Below are positions 40,073 through 48,342 of a DNA stretch of 64,000 bases, piece by piece. A program made the translations under genes and the position numbers. Position 1 is the stretch's first letter; each line of letters opens with the position of its first letter. The notes under the pieces are model-generated. The model was not told the origin of the DNA, searched no databases, and saw only the letters and a list, made by a program, of their open reading frames with translations. Origin of the DNA: a virus; the IMG/VR virus record IMGVR_UViG_3300027969_000001, positions 62,001-126,000 of that record. One strand, 5' to 3'.

Positions 40073-40476
40073 TTTGTTTCCTTCTTGAATTCGGTCCAAG
40101 TTTTATCGCCTATACCAAAGTACTCGCGAGCATATCCTGATTGGATAATATCTTTATTTAAACAGGCCGTAGAAGGGTCTTCTATTTGGTCTGAAGAAAA
40201 TATGCGGGCAAGAATTCTTCCGTATTTATCATTCTTGTCTGGGATTGTGTTTACAAATACCCACTTGTGGTTTGTAAGCCAGTCTTCCGTGAAATGCTTA
40301 GCTTTGAGGCCCATTTCTTTTTCTGCTAAATCTTTTGTTCGTGATTCAGGAGTATTAACTCCATAAAGACGAACACGTATTTTGTGATGAACGTTGAAAC
40401 CAAGGTCAACCATTAACTCTATGGTGTCGCCGTCTATAACCTTAAGAAGGGTTGCTCCGTACCAGAAACGTTCCAT
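40069..40476 (-). CDS. Staphylococcal-nuclease-like (thermonuclease) protein, 135 aa
   Basis: VIDGDTIEL (13-21), KIRVRLYGVNTPES with catalytic Arg, EKEMGLKAKHFTEDWL and KYGRILARIF are the SNase hallmarks, and catalytic Asp/Arg/Glu are present. It has no signal peptide. It should cut nucleic acid calcium-dependently. TAATG and ATGA overlaps tie it to its neighbours. Confidence 0.88.
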   Translation of the reverse strand: MERFWYGATLLKVIDGDTIELMVDLGFNVHHKIRVRLYGVNTPESRTKDLAEKEMGLKAKHFTEDWLTNHKWVFVNTIPDKNDKYGRILARIFSSDQIEDPSTACLNKDIIQSGYAREYFGIGDKTWTEFKKETK

Positions 40477-41489
40477 TACTTTGCTTTTCTCTTCTTTTTT
40501 ATGTCTATCTGTACTTGTTTTCTAGCCTTACCCATTCTAGTTTTAACTCCAGGCATCATGCGAATGTCTTCTACGGCAATTACTCCTGTTCTTGCTGTTT
40601 CTGCAAGTTTCTTTTTTATTTCTGCACGGCGCTTCAATAGTTCCGCGTCAACATTTTCAGTTTCATCGTCGTAGAGGTCTAGTGGTTCATCTGTTGCAAT
40701 ATTTTTAGCTGTATTTTTTTCTGCAGCTACCGACTCTTCGGCGTATAGGTCCATATCGCTTGCGTCATCTATTCCGCGTAGGTCTGGGTCAATTGGTTTC
40801 TTTTTTGAAGTAAGAGCTTTTATTTCTTCATTAAAAGATAGTTCTTTTTTCTTTGTATTTGCATACTTCTCTAATAGTCTTTTGCCTTTTGCTGCAAGCG
40901 CAGCTGCATCTTCTGCGTTCTTTGGAACAGGCTCACCCCATGCAGCTGCCGAGAGGGCAAGTCTTGTTGCTCTACCTTTTTCGTCAATCATTGGACCTGA
41001 TGGGTTGGTAAAAAATCTTGTTAGGAACGAGCCTTTTCGACGCATTTTCTGTGGAGTATTGGCTGGCCCTTTTACTCCTGGCTTGAGGTTCGCGCCTTCT
41101 TTGTTTTTAAAGTATTTTCTGCCGGCTGCGGTAAGCCCACCCTTCGGGTCGTGAAGTTGTTCAGCGCTTTTGCCTTCTACAGGGATGCAGTTAGGGACCA
41201 TTTTCCCGCCCTTGCCTTTTTTCATCCCAAGCTGAACATATCCAGCCCAACATGGGTTGGCTGCTTTAAGCTCGAAAGAATTAACTACTGCCGAACCATA
41301 GAACTCATCAAAAATTGGCATAAAGTCATCATGCTTTAACTCGACCATTGACTCTTCGACTATTTTGTTAAATTCAGTATCAGCGTCTATACGCTCAGAT
41401 ATGCGTAGAAGTTCATCAAACATGTCTTCTTCTGTTGGGTTTAGCTCATTTTGCATACTCGTCCAGTCTTTCACACCCATCTGGGCCAA
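40476..41489 (-). CDS. DUF6321-like protein, 337 aa
   Basis: ANPCWAGYVQLGMKKGKGGKMVPNCIP (about 78-104) with GLTAAGRKYFK after it looks like DUF6321, a short domain of phage proteins. Acidic and Lys-rich extensions follow, ending in a strongly basic tail. The CW.G...VPNC pattern resembles the Cys repeats of the gene at 43658-44389. Role unknown. The start (TTG 41489 or ATG 41480) is uncertain. Confidence 0.65.
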   Translation of the reverse strand: MAQMGVKDWTSMQNELNPTEEDMFDELLRISERIDADTEFNKIVEESMVELKHDDFMPIFDEFYGSAVVNSFELKAANPCWAGYVQLGMKKGKGGKMVPNCIPVEGKSAEQLHDPKGGLTAAGRKYFKNKEGANLKPGVKGPANTPQKMRRKGSFLTRFFTNPSGPMIDEKGRATRLALSAAAWGEPVPKNAEDAAALAAKGKRLLEKYANTKKKELSFNEEIKALTSKKKPIDPDLRGIDDASDMDLYAEESVAAEKNTAKNIATDEPLDLYDDETENVDAELLKRRAEIKKKLAETARTGVIAVEDIRMMPGVKTRMGKARKQVQIDIKKKRKAK

Positions 41490-41519
41490 TTGGGAACTGT
41501 AGTCCTTTATTATCCCACA

Positions 41520-42053
41520 TTAAATAGCATCTATGATTAAATGGATACGGTCGGTGTCGCCAGTATTTTCAACACTGTGATATCTATTGACATTGTCTAT
41601 CACCCATATCTCGCCAGTTTTTAAGTTCTTTGCTTCGTCGCCCACTTTGAAAATGCATTTTGTGCTGGTGATTACAGGGACGTGTATTCTGTGTGTTTTG
41701 GCAGTTAGTGGCCCTTTGTCCCTATGTCTGGGAATAACCGTATTCGCCTTAAGCCGGGTTAACATTGCCTGCTTAATGACCATCTCACCAAGAGTCTTTG
41801 CTGTCGTTCTGACTATCTCGTCAATGTGCCCCTCGAAGATAGCGTAGTTTTCATGTGTGATTCCAGAATTTAATCTTTGCGTTAGGTCATACATAAGTGG
41901 AATGGTATCGGTGTTGGAGGCGGCTGCTCCACCATTCATTTTGCGTTCTTTATTTTTTTCCCAGTCTCTGTCAGTTAGTGAATTTACATCATTAAGAAGG
42001 TTTTCAAAAAGCGCCATGTTTCCTATGAATTGAAAAGCTTTACTTTCTTTCAT
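41520..42053 (-). CDS. Aspartyl/asparaginyl beta-hydroxylase-like 2OG dioxygenase, 177 aa
   Basis: IPRHRDKGPLTAKTHRIHVPV (metal His, then Asp), FKVGDEAKNLKTGEIWVIDNVNRYHSVENTG (second His) and DRIHLIID fit the AspH family of Fe(II)/2-oxoglutarate oxygenases. It would hydroxylate a protein residue. Its place right after the capsid gene hints at a virion substrate, an inference only. ATG 42053 has GAGG upstream. Confidence 0.8.
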   Translation of the reverse strand: MKESKAFQFIGNMALFENLLNDVNSLTDRDWEKNKERKMNGGAAASNTDTIPLMYDLTQRLNSGITHENYAIFEGHIDEIVRTTAKTLGEMVIKQAMLTRLKANTVIPRHRDKGPLTAKTHRIHVPVITSTKCIFKVGDEAKNLKTGEIWVIDNVNRYHSVENTGDTDRIHLIIDAI

Positions 42054-42070
42054 AACTACCTCATATATGG

Positions 42071-42112
42071 CAAAAACCCCGCCCACACCGTTCGAAGGTG
42101 CAGGCGGGGTTC
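42071..42112 (-). terminator. Capsid gene terminator
   Basis: Reading leftward, AACCCCGCC pairs with GGCGGGGTT (inner CACC/GGTG pairs extend it) followed by TTTTT. It lies 14 bases after the capsid stop codon. Confidence 0.92.
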
Positions 42113-42125
42113 CGCTTAGTGCTTA

Positions 42126-43475
42126 TTAGGCTTCTGGAGCGCCGTCGAATGTTACTTTGACGAATGCTTCTGGGCGCTTGACTGCAAGTGCAAGACGCTG
42201 TTCAGCAAGAACAACGATTGCGTTACGTACGAAGAAGTCGCTATGCTGTTCAGAAATTCTGATGCTAGCTTCTTCACGGTCGTACAATTGAGCACCAGTA
42301 CCGAAGGCACCGACGAGTGCGACTCCTTCTGCGATTGCTGGAGTGTCAACCAATGGCATGCGCCAAACTTTTGGCTCGCCGCCCATTGCAACTGAAACTG
42401 CGATGAGGTATTGGCCATTCTTGTCCTTGGTCAATTCGATATCTTCCCAGTCGTTCGGGTGAAGAACAACGCCGGAAGGCTCGTAGTATGCAAGGTACGA
42501 CAAGGTAGCCGCACGACGGATTGAGTCTGCCTTGGTGTCGGGCACTGGTAATGTTGCACCTTCTGACCATGAGTACTCCTGGATGTTTGGAGTCTGGAGA
42601 ACACCGAGAAGGTTTTCGCCAGTTCCGTCACCGTTAAGGATTTGTGAATCCTCAAGAAGGCGGAGACCGTACATCAACTCGTTATCAATGATTGAACGAA
42701 GCTGTGGCTCGTCTGCAAGAACATTACGGTGCGCTGCTTCCCAGTGTGCGAGTGTACGCACTGGAGCTTGCTCACCAATGAAGTTGAATGACGACTGTGG
42801 CTTTGCTGCGAATGCTGAACCGTTACGCTCAGCTACTGCTGCCGCGTTATTTGTACCGCCACCGGTGAGGGTGGTGAAGCCAAGCTGGCGGAAGTATTCG
42901 ATTACCTGTGCGTTTGTCTTGCGAACTGGGAACAAGTCACGAACACGCTTTGTACGCATTGGAGGGATAACGATTGAGTCACGCTGGATTGAACCGAAAA
43001 CCGCATCTGCACCACGGGCCATTGAGCCTGAAGGCATACCTGAGAAAACGTCTTTAACGTTGTACGAGGTAAGAGATGCTGAAATCTGCCAAGGAGCAGG
43101 CATGTTAGCGCCATTACGGCCACCGTTCAGTGCCTTGAACTCAGCGGAATCGGTGAACATTTGACCAATGCTCTTGATTTCGCGTGAGGAAAGCTGATTG
43201 ATGTCTGCAGACGAAGCTGCATATGCTGAACCAACAGAACCAGATGCTGGCTCTGAAGACCAGCTATCAACGTTGTCCATGGTCTGAAGGTCACCAAGGA
43301 GAGACTTAATCTCTTTGATGTCACGCATGTTCTTGTCGAACGCGCTCTTCTGCTCGGTTGAAACGATAACTGTACCGTCTTCAATTTTGAATGAATCTGC
43401 GATGGCTTTATTATCTGCCATCTTTGTGCGAAGAGCTGATTGTAGCTCTTCTACGCGGGCTTTGTCTTGCGACAT
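42126..43475 (-). CDS. Major capsid protein (HK97 fold), 449 aa
   Basis: It forms the icosahedral shell. Residues 1-95 are a charged helical region like an HK97 delta (scaffold) domain. The mature N-arm likely begins near SREIKSIGQMFTDSAEFKAL (97-116). SFNFIGEQAPVRTLAHW, NELMYGLRLLEDSQILNGDGTGENLLGVL and the late VAEQRLALAVKRPEAFVKVTF are standard family blocks. LSSR at 95-98 resembles the motif dividing the giant proteins. ACAGGAG precedes the ATG. It is framed by a strong promoter and terminator, giving a separate high-level transcript. Confidence 0.95.
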   Translation of the reverse strand: MSQDKARVEELQSALRTKMADNKAIADSFKIEDGTVIVSTEQKSAFDKNMRDIKEIKSLLGDLQTMDNVDSWSSEPASGSVGSAYAASSADINQLSSREIKSIGQMFTDSAEFKALNGGRNGANMPAPWQISASLTSYNVKDVFSGMPSGSMARGADAVFGSIQRDSIVIPPMRTKRVRDLFPVRKTNAQVIEYFRQLGFTTLTGGGTNNAAAVAERNGSAFAAKPQSSFNFIGEQAPVRTLAHWEAAHRNVLADEPQLRSIIDNELMYGLRLLEDSQILNGDGTGENLLGVLQTPNIQEYSWSEGATLPVPDTKADSIRRAATLSYLAYYEPSGVVLHPNDWEDIELTKDKNGQYLIAVSVAMGGEPKVWRMPLVDTPAIAEGVALVGAFGTGAQLYDREEASIRISEQHSDFFVRNAIVVLAEQRLALAVKRPEAFVKVTFDGAPEA

Positions 43476-43598
43476 TGTGTACTCCTGTATGGGTAAAAGG
43501 GTTGGGTTTTTAAGGTTTTGTTTTCACCAGCCTTAGGTAAGCACCCAGCCCTGGTACTACCAAAAGTAACACGCCGAAAGTATGGTTTAGTGGAACTA

Positions 43599-43627
43599 AT
43601 AATATTTACGCAAATAAAGTGTGTAAA
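43599..43627 (-). promoter_or_regulatory. Capsid gene promoter TTTACA-N17-TATTAT
   Basis: The -35 TTTACA (43622-43627), 17-bp spacer and -10 TATTAT (43599-43604) match consensus at 5/6 each. The leader of roughly 115 bases may hold structure. Confidence 0.8.
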
Positions 43628-43657
43628 TATTTATAGCGACAAAAACGTATACAGCAA

Positions 43658-44389
43658 TTACTGTTTCTTAATAGGCTTTTTCTTGAGGTTTTCGCGCATC
43701 ACGGTACGTACAGCTGTCTCAATATTTCTCTGCTGCCTAACACCCATGTTATGTCGTCCAAGGTCTGTAGAGCCAGCCCTGTTTGCGTAGTCAGACATGT
43801 TGGTGCATGGCATCCAAACCGCACGACCTGTTTTCGATATTCGCCTACTCACGCCAATGCATCCCATTTCACGGGCTTTTTGACGTGCTGATTCGATATC
43901 CATAAAAACATTAGAGTCATTATCTCTGACGTATTCGGGACCGGCGGTCTTGCCTGATTTTTTAACGGAATCATTTGCTCTTGGCTTGTATCCATTTGTC
44001 ATTGGGGGAACAATCCCCCCACCAAAAGCGGTAACCGTATTGCCAAAAGTATCTAACGATTCCTTGACAGCTACAGAGTTGGTGCCACTAACTAGTCCAC
44101 CACCGGGAAGGGTATCTATGGCCAGAACTGGACGTTCACGCAGCCTTTCCCAACCGTCTTCTCTTCTTTTTTTACGTTTTGCAGTCATTCCATCTTTTTC
44201 GGCCCTTGGATTAGGAACAACAGAACGCCATTTCGACCCCTCTGCCATCGTGGAAATTCTGTCAAGTTCAGTTGGAGACGAACAGGGGTTCCACTTATTG
44301 TCTTTATCTAGATGAGCGCCGGAACAGCCGATGTCTTTTGCAAGTCTAAGGGCTTGCATCTTTGGCGTTATTGATTCAACGTTTTTCAT
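43658..44389 (-). CDS. Protein with duplicated Cys motif, 243 aa
   Basis: Two related blocks flank a Gly/Pro-rich centre. Residues ~13-45 hold ALRLAKDIGCSG...WNPC and residues ~170-205 hold ARQKAREMGCIG...VWMPC. Each is helix, G-C-x-G, variable loop, W-x-P-C. They look like a small disulfide or metal-binding module. Both tails are basic. It lies directly upstream of the capsid promoter, so it is probably a minor head protein. It overlaps its upstream neighbour by 14 bases. Confidence 0.6.
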   Translation of the reverse strand: MKNVESITPKMQALRLAKDIGCSGAHLDKDNKWNPCSSPTELDRISTMAEGSKWRSVVPNPRAEKDGMTAKRKKRREDGWERLRERPVLAIDTLPGGGLVSGTNSVAVKESLDTFGNTVTAFGGGIVPPMTNGYKPRANDSVKKSGKTAGPEYVRDNDSNVFMDIESARQKAREMGCIGVSRRISKTGRAVWMPCTNMSDYANRAGSTDLGRHNMGVRQQRNIETAVRTVMRENLKKKPIKKQ

Positions 44390-45119
44390 TTTTTTGCAAC
44401 CTTGACTGAATTGACATTTTTATTTTTTCTGACATGTCAATATCTTCTTTAGTTTCTGTTTCAGCAATAGATTTAACTCTTCGCTCAACTCTTCTTGAAC
44501 TGCTTTTTTCTTCAAGTTTTGAACTGTTATTCAAGAATCTTCTCATGGAGCCTTTACCTACAGACAGCATAAGTTTTTCTACTGTGTACTGGGAGAGCGC
44601 ATCGTTCTTGCGATGAGTGAAAACGTTACTGCTCTTGTTGAATCCTATGTTTATGCCATCTATTGCTGCTATAGCAGTAGATGTTTTAGATGCAAGATTA
44701 AATTTTTTGGCTTTATAGTTGACAATATTTGACTTGTCTTCGCTATTTTTAAATATATTCATCGGGGCAGAAGAAGATGGAATATTCTTCTTTGTGCCAA
44801 GCAAGTTTCTGCCAACATGAAGCATTGGGGACTGTTCGGTAGTCTTTGTTGACCCAATTTGCTTTATTGTTTTTTCATAGACATCACCAAATGAGCTATT
44901 CAGCATTTCTTCCATCTGCGGGTTTACTTCTCTAAATGGAGTAAGCATAAAACCTTCAGGAATTTGTTTTGTGTCTATTGAACCGAATCTAGACATGTCA
45001 GTGGCTATTGATTTTCCAAATTCTGTAATGCCCTCAACATTTAAGGAGCTATCTTCTTTGATGAGGATTGCATGAGGAGTATTTCCAAACACGTCTTTGA
45101 TTATTGATACATGTTTCAT
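44376..45119 (-). CDS. Hypothetical head-region protein, 247 aa
   Basis: The N-terminal 100 residues are compact alpha/beta. The C-terminal third is basic, Ser-rich and helical (SSSRRVERRVKSIAETE). No family is recognised. ATG 45119 overlaps the upstream stop (TAATG). Confidence 0.6.
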   Translation of the reverse strand: MKHVSIIKDVFGNTPHAILIKEDSSLNVEGITEFGKSIATDMSRFGSIDTKQIPEGFMLTPFREVNPQMEEMLNSSFGDVYEKTIKQIGSTKTTEQSPMLHVGRNLLGTKKNIPSSSAPMNIFKNSEDKSNIVNYKAKKFNLASKTSTAIAAIDGINIGFNKSSNVFTHRKNDALSQYTVEKLMLSVGKGSMRRFLNNSSKLEEKSSSRRVERRVKSIAETETKEDIDMSEKIKMSIQSRLQKNEKR

Positions 45120-47164
45120 TATGCAGTTCCCTTCATTAGCCACTTCAACACGTTTTTCTGAGAAGAAAGAGTGTTTAGTCTATTTGTGTATAGTTTTTGA
45201 ATAATATTCAAGTGAAGTTTTTCTCCAGTTGATATCCCGTATTTATCAAGATTATTTGAAAATCTACTCACATTAAAAGAACGAGCTTTAGCTATCAGGG
45301 AGTCAATCATTTGAATATAGGCAACGCGTTGAGTGGCTTGAAGCTGCATGTAATACTGAGAGTAGGCAGGTATTAAGGTACTCTCAAAATAGGACTCAAG
45401 CCTTATTTTGTTTCTTTGTGTTACTGATATCTTGTCGAGGTCAATAAGTCCTGAAGTTGAGTTTTGTCCAAGAACAAGACGCGCACCGTCAGGTGTCTCT
45501 ACTGGATAGATGGAAGACATTGGCCTGTCTCTTTGGTCGGTGAGAAAATCTGAAATCATCATTCTTGCAACATCCTGAGGAGGTAAATCTGCAAACTTTA
45601 TATCTGGATTGAACTTCCCGCCAGGAATGGCAGACTGCACTTCTTGGCGAAGAAACTTTCTTTTATCCCCTGGAGGGCCAGCAAATATAACATCTGGAGA
45701 CTCAAGGCCTAAATGTTGTTGCAGGTCAGATGCAAATCTTTCTCCAATGTGTTGGAAGTCTTTTGGTCTTTCGTAGAGGAAATACTTGTTCCCCCCAGCG
45801 GTTACAGCGGTTATGCCGTTTGCCATCTTTTGACTTTGCACTACATTTGACTGGGATAGTACTTTTGCCAAGATGTCGGGAGATATATCCGCGAGGCTTC
45901 CTCCGTCAGCTATGTGGTTTATAGCTTCATCAAGATTCCCTATCATTTCAGACGAACCAGCAAAACTAACCGTATTTCTTGCCGTACTGGATTCAATAGT
46001 CTGGGGAACTTCTCTCTTGGGGTTTGAGAATAACTGGTTTGCCCATCTGACGGTTCTTCCAGACCTTTCATTTGGGTTAGGGATGTTTATAAAGTTCTCA
46101 GTAAACTTTATGCCATCTCCAATTTCTGCAGAAATACTTCTTAGACGAACAGATGGGTCATTTGCATTTGGAATAGCTTGAGATGAACTAACTAGTCTTC
46201 CAAGTTTTCTGCGTTCCCCAACTGTTAGTTGACGAGCTTTTTCTATCGAGATTGTAGAACCACCTGGAAGTACGTAAACAAGTTTTCCAACCCCCGTGTT
46301 GGAGAGCATGCCTAGTTCTTCTCCACCAATATCCCTCGGAGATAGGGCTGACATAATAAATGCCGCCCCTTCCATGTCTCTATTGTCAGGTATCGCACGA
46401 AGCACTTTGTTGGGCACCACGGGCTCTAGTACGAAGCCGTCTCGTCTTACCATTCTTCGTATTTTGGTACCAGAAGACTTGTTGAATTCGCCTATGGCTT
46501 TTATCGCTTCTGCAACTCTAGATTTTTGTATGTCTGAAGCAAATATGCCAATTTTAGGTATCTGTGGAGCTCTCGATGCTATTAACCCGGATGGCGACGG
46601 CATGCCGGTTATGGGTGTTCCTTGAGCATTTACTGCGTTTACCGCAGAGCGAGCCTGTCTAGCTAAAGACAACGAAACACCAAGAGCTGAAGGGATATCA
46701 AATAACTTAAGCCCACACGTAGTCAGCCTATTATCCGTAAACCGACCACCAAATTGGTACCCCTCTGGACACCTATAGGCACTGTTGCCGCCAGGCTTCG
46801 ACCCACCACGTCCGCCAGGTATTCCTGGTCTTCCGGGTGTTATGGTTCTGAATCCTATAGAACGAACAGGACTTTGAATCCTGTCACTATCTCCAGGGAC
46901 TATCGTGCTAACAAGGGAACTTAACGCAGAAGAGCCAGCGTTGGCTTTTGTTTGGAATCGTTCATTGTAGGAAGTTAGTTTTGTTTTTCTATGGGCCCCA
47001 AATACACGGGCCAAAGTTTTATAGTCAACAAGCTCTTGAGAAATTGCACCGATTCCTCTTATGTGGTCAACTGCCACCTTTGACTGGACGTCAAAAAGTA
47101 TCACTCGCGTTATTGTTGATGAATTATCAGAACAACAATTATTAATACGAGCAGCTTTATCCAC
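45119..47164 (-). CDS. Head-region protein with C-x17-C motif and kinase-like domain, 681 aa
   Basis: GTG 47164 overlaps the upstream stop by 8 bases and is the best coupled start. C132-x17-C150 (RCPEGYQFGGRFTD...TTCG) repeats a motif of the 2645-residue protein. The C-terminal 200 residues resemble a HipA/PI-kinase fold: KYFLYERPKDFQHIGERFASDL, then ISDFLTDQRDRPMSS and GLIDLD. The usual DRHxGN catalytic loop is replaced by DRPMSS, so a pseudokinase is likely. The middle part is unknown. Confidence 0.55.
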   Translation of the reverse strand: MDKAARINNCCSDNSSTITRVILFDVQSKVAVDHIRGIGAISQELVDYKTLARVFGAHRKTKLTSYNERFQTKANAGSSALSSLVSTIVPGDSDRIQSPVRSIGFRTITPGRPGIPGGRGGSKPGGNSAYRCPEGYQFGGRFTDNRLTTCGLKLFDIPSALGVSLSLARQARSAVNAVNAQGTPITGMPSPSGLIASRAPQIPKIGIFASDIQKSRVAEAIKAIGEFNKSSGTKIRRMVRRDGFVLEPVVPNKVLRAIPDNRDMEGAAFIMSALSPRDIGGEELGMLSNTGVGKLVYVLPGGSTISIEKARQLTVGERRKLGRLVSSSQAIPNANDPSVRLRSISAEIGDGIKFTENFINIPNPNERSGRTVRWANQLFSNPKREVPQTIESSTARNTVSFAGSSEMIGNLDEAINHIADGGSLADISPDILAKVLSQSNVVQSQKMANGITAVTAGGNKYFLYERPKDFQHIGERFASDLQQHLGLESPDVIFAGPPGDKRKFLRQEVQSAIPGGKFNPDIKFADLPPQDVARMMISDFLTDQRDRPMSSIYPVETPDGARLVLGQNSTSGLIDLDKISVTQRNKIRLESYFESTLIPAYSQYYMQLQATQRVAYIQMIDSLIAKARSFNVSRFSNNLDKYGISTGEKLHLNIIQKLYTNRLNTLSSQKNVLKWLMKGTA

Positions 47165-47837
47165 AGCACTCTTCTTCAAGGGATTTTTGAACAGTAATTG
47201 ATACAACAACACGAGCACCACTATGGTCGTCTCCGTGGACTTCCCAGTTGTCATTGTTTCTAATAGCGTTAGTGAACGATGGCTCCATCTCCATAAAGTC
47301 ACGCAAAACGGTCATTGCATGCATTATGTCATCTTCTGTAACTACGTGGTTTTCTGCAGTGTCATATGGAGAGAAATCATGAAAGAACACGTCAGTTGAT
47401 GCTTCGGCTGACTTACCTGCTCCTTGAATTACGTTTGCAGGTTCTTTGCCTGTATTGATGTGTGTAGAGAATTGCCTATCATTCCAGTTCGTAAGTTTTT
47501 TAAGCTTCTTTCTACAGTTCTTCATCCCAGGATGATGACATCCTTCATTTGGCCATAGTCCTGTAGTTTCATGATGTAACCATGCGCACATGTTGTTAAG
47601 TGGGAATAGCTCTGGATGGTTAGCCAAAATAAGACGGCACCTACGGAATCCGCCCTCTTTACGCATGATTGGACGCCAGTAGCGGAGGAGGCGCTCTAGA
47701 TTGCCTCTGCGTGGCCCATGACCATGCATGATGTCACCAGTGATTCGTTCTTGTGGCAAAAAGTCCGGGACGGCATTTTGGGGCGTAGCTGGTACGTCAG
47801 CTGGAGAGATTTTTACCTCATTGTCGTAGTCACTCAT
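47157..47837 (-). CDS. Conserved actinophage protein (ERLLRYWRPIM family), 226 aa
   Basis: RGNLERLLRYWRPIMRKEGGFRRC and CAWLHHETTGLWPNEGCHHPGMKNCR (about 44-110) are strongly patterned, with many His/Cys suitable for metal binding. I recall this block from head-gene neighbourhoods of actinobacteriophages. Function is unknown. It ends EECCG. Confidence 0.7.
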   Translation of the reverse strand: MSDYDNEVKISPADVPATPQNAVPDFLPQERITGDIMHGHGPRRGNLERLLRYWRPIMRKEGGFRRCRLILANHPELFPLNNMCAWLHHETTGLWPNEGCHHPGMKNCRKKLKKLTNWNDRQFSTHINTGKEPANVIQGAGKSAEASTDVFFHDFSPYDTAENHVVTEDDIMHAMTVLRDFMEMEPSFTNAIRNNDNWEVHGDDHSGARVVVSITVQKSLEEECCG

Positions 47838-47838
47838 C

Positions 47839-48342
47839 TTATTTTTCCTCTATTTGTTTGAGAATTCTCATGGCAGTCCATGCTTTATTCTTGTCGCTTA
47901 ATGTCTTGAATGACAGATTTCCTATATCAGACTGTACCATCTCGCCACAACATGAATTGGATAGCTGCAAATTGCGTAATTGTTTATTAAGGAATGACTC
48001 AACTGCGTCAGATTTTGACTTAATATTTCTGGCGTTTCTGCCAAGTGATGTATATATTTTTATACCCTCAAGCATGGTTTTGTCTATGTCAATTGTTTTT
48101 GTTATAAACGTTTCATACCATTTCCCACTAGTCACAGAATGAGGTGAATCCCATAGGGTTCTATGAAATCTTGAAGACCTCATTTTGGTTAAACCGGAAA
48201 CCTTTGATGTAAATGCAAAAAAATCTACACTTACGGTTCCTCCGTCTTGCTTCTCCACGACTCCATCATCACCGTCTGGGCCGGCATCAAGCACATAGAA
48301 CAATTTGTCCCCATGTATTGAGCCGACCAATACTGCCCTCAT
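47839..48342 (-). CDS. Hypothetical head-region protein, 167 aa
   Basis: The N-terminal half is beta-rich (KLFYVLDAGPDGDDG), then helical with a CC pair near 131. Its ATG overlaps the stop of the 2645-residue gene (ATGA), so it is coupled to it. No family is recognised. Confidence 0.6.
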   Translation of the reverse strand: MRAVLVGSIHGDKLFYVLDAGPDGDDGVVEKQDGGTVSVDFFAFTSKVSGLTKMRSSRFHRTLWDSPHSVTSGKWYETFITKTIDIDKTMLEGIKIYTSLGRNARNIKSKSDAVESFLNKQLRNLQLSNSCCGEMVQSDIGNLSFKTLSDKNKAWTAMRILKQIEEK

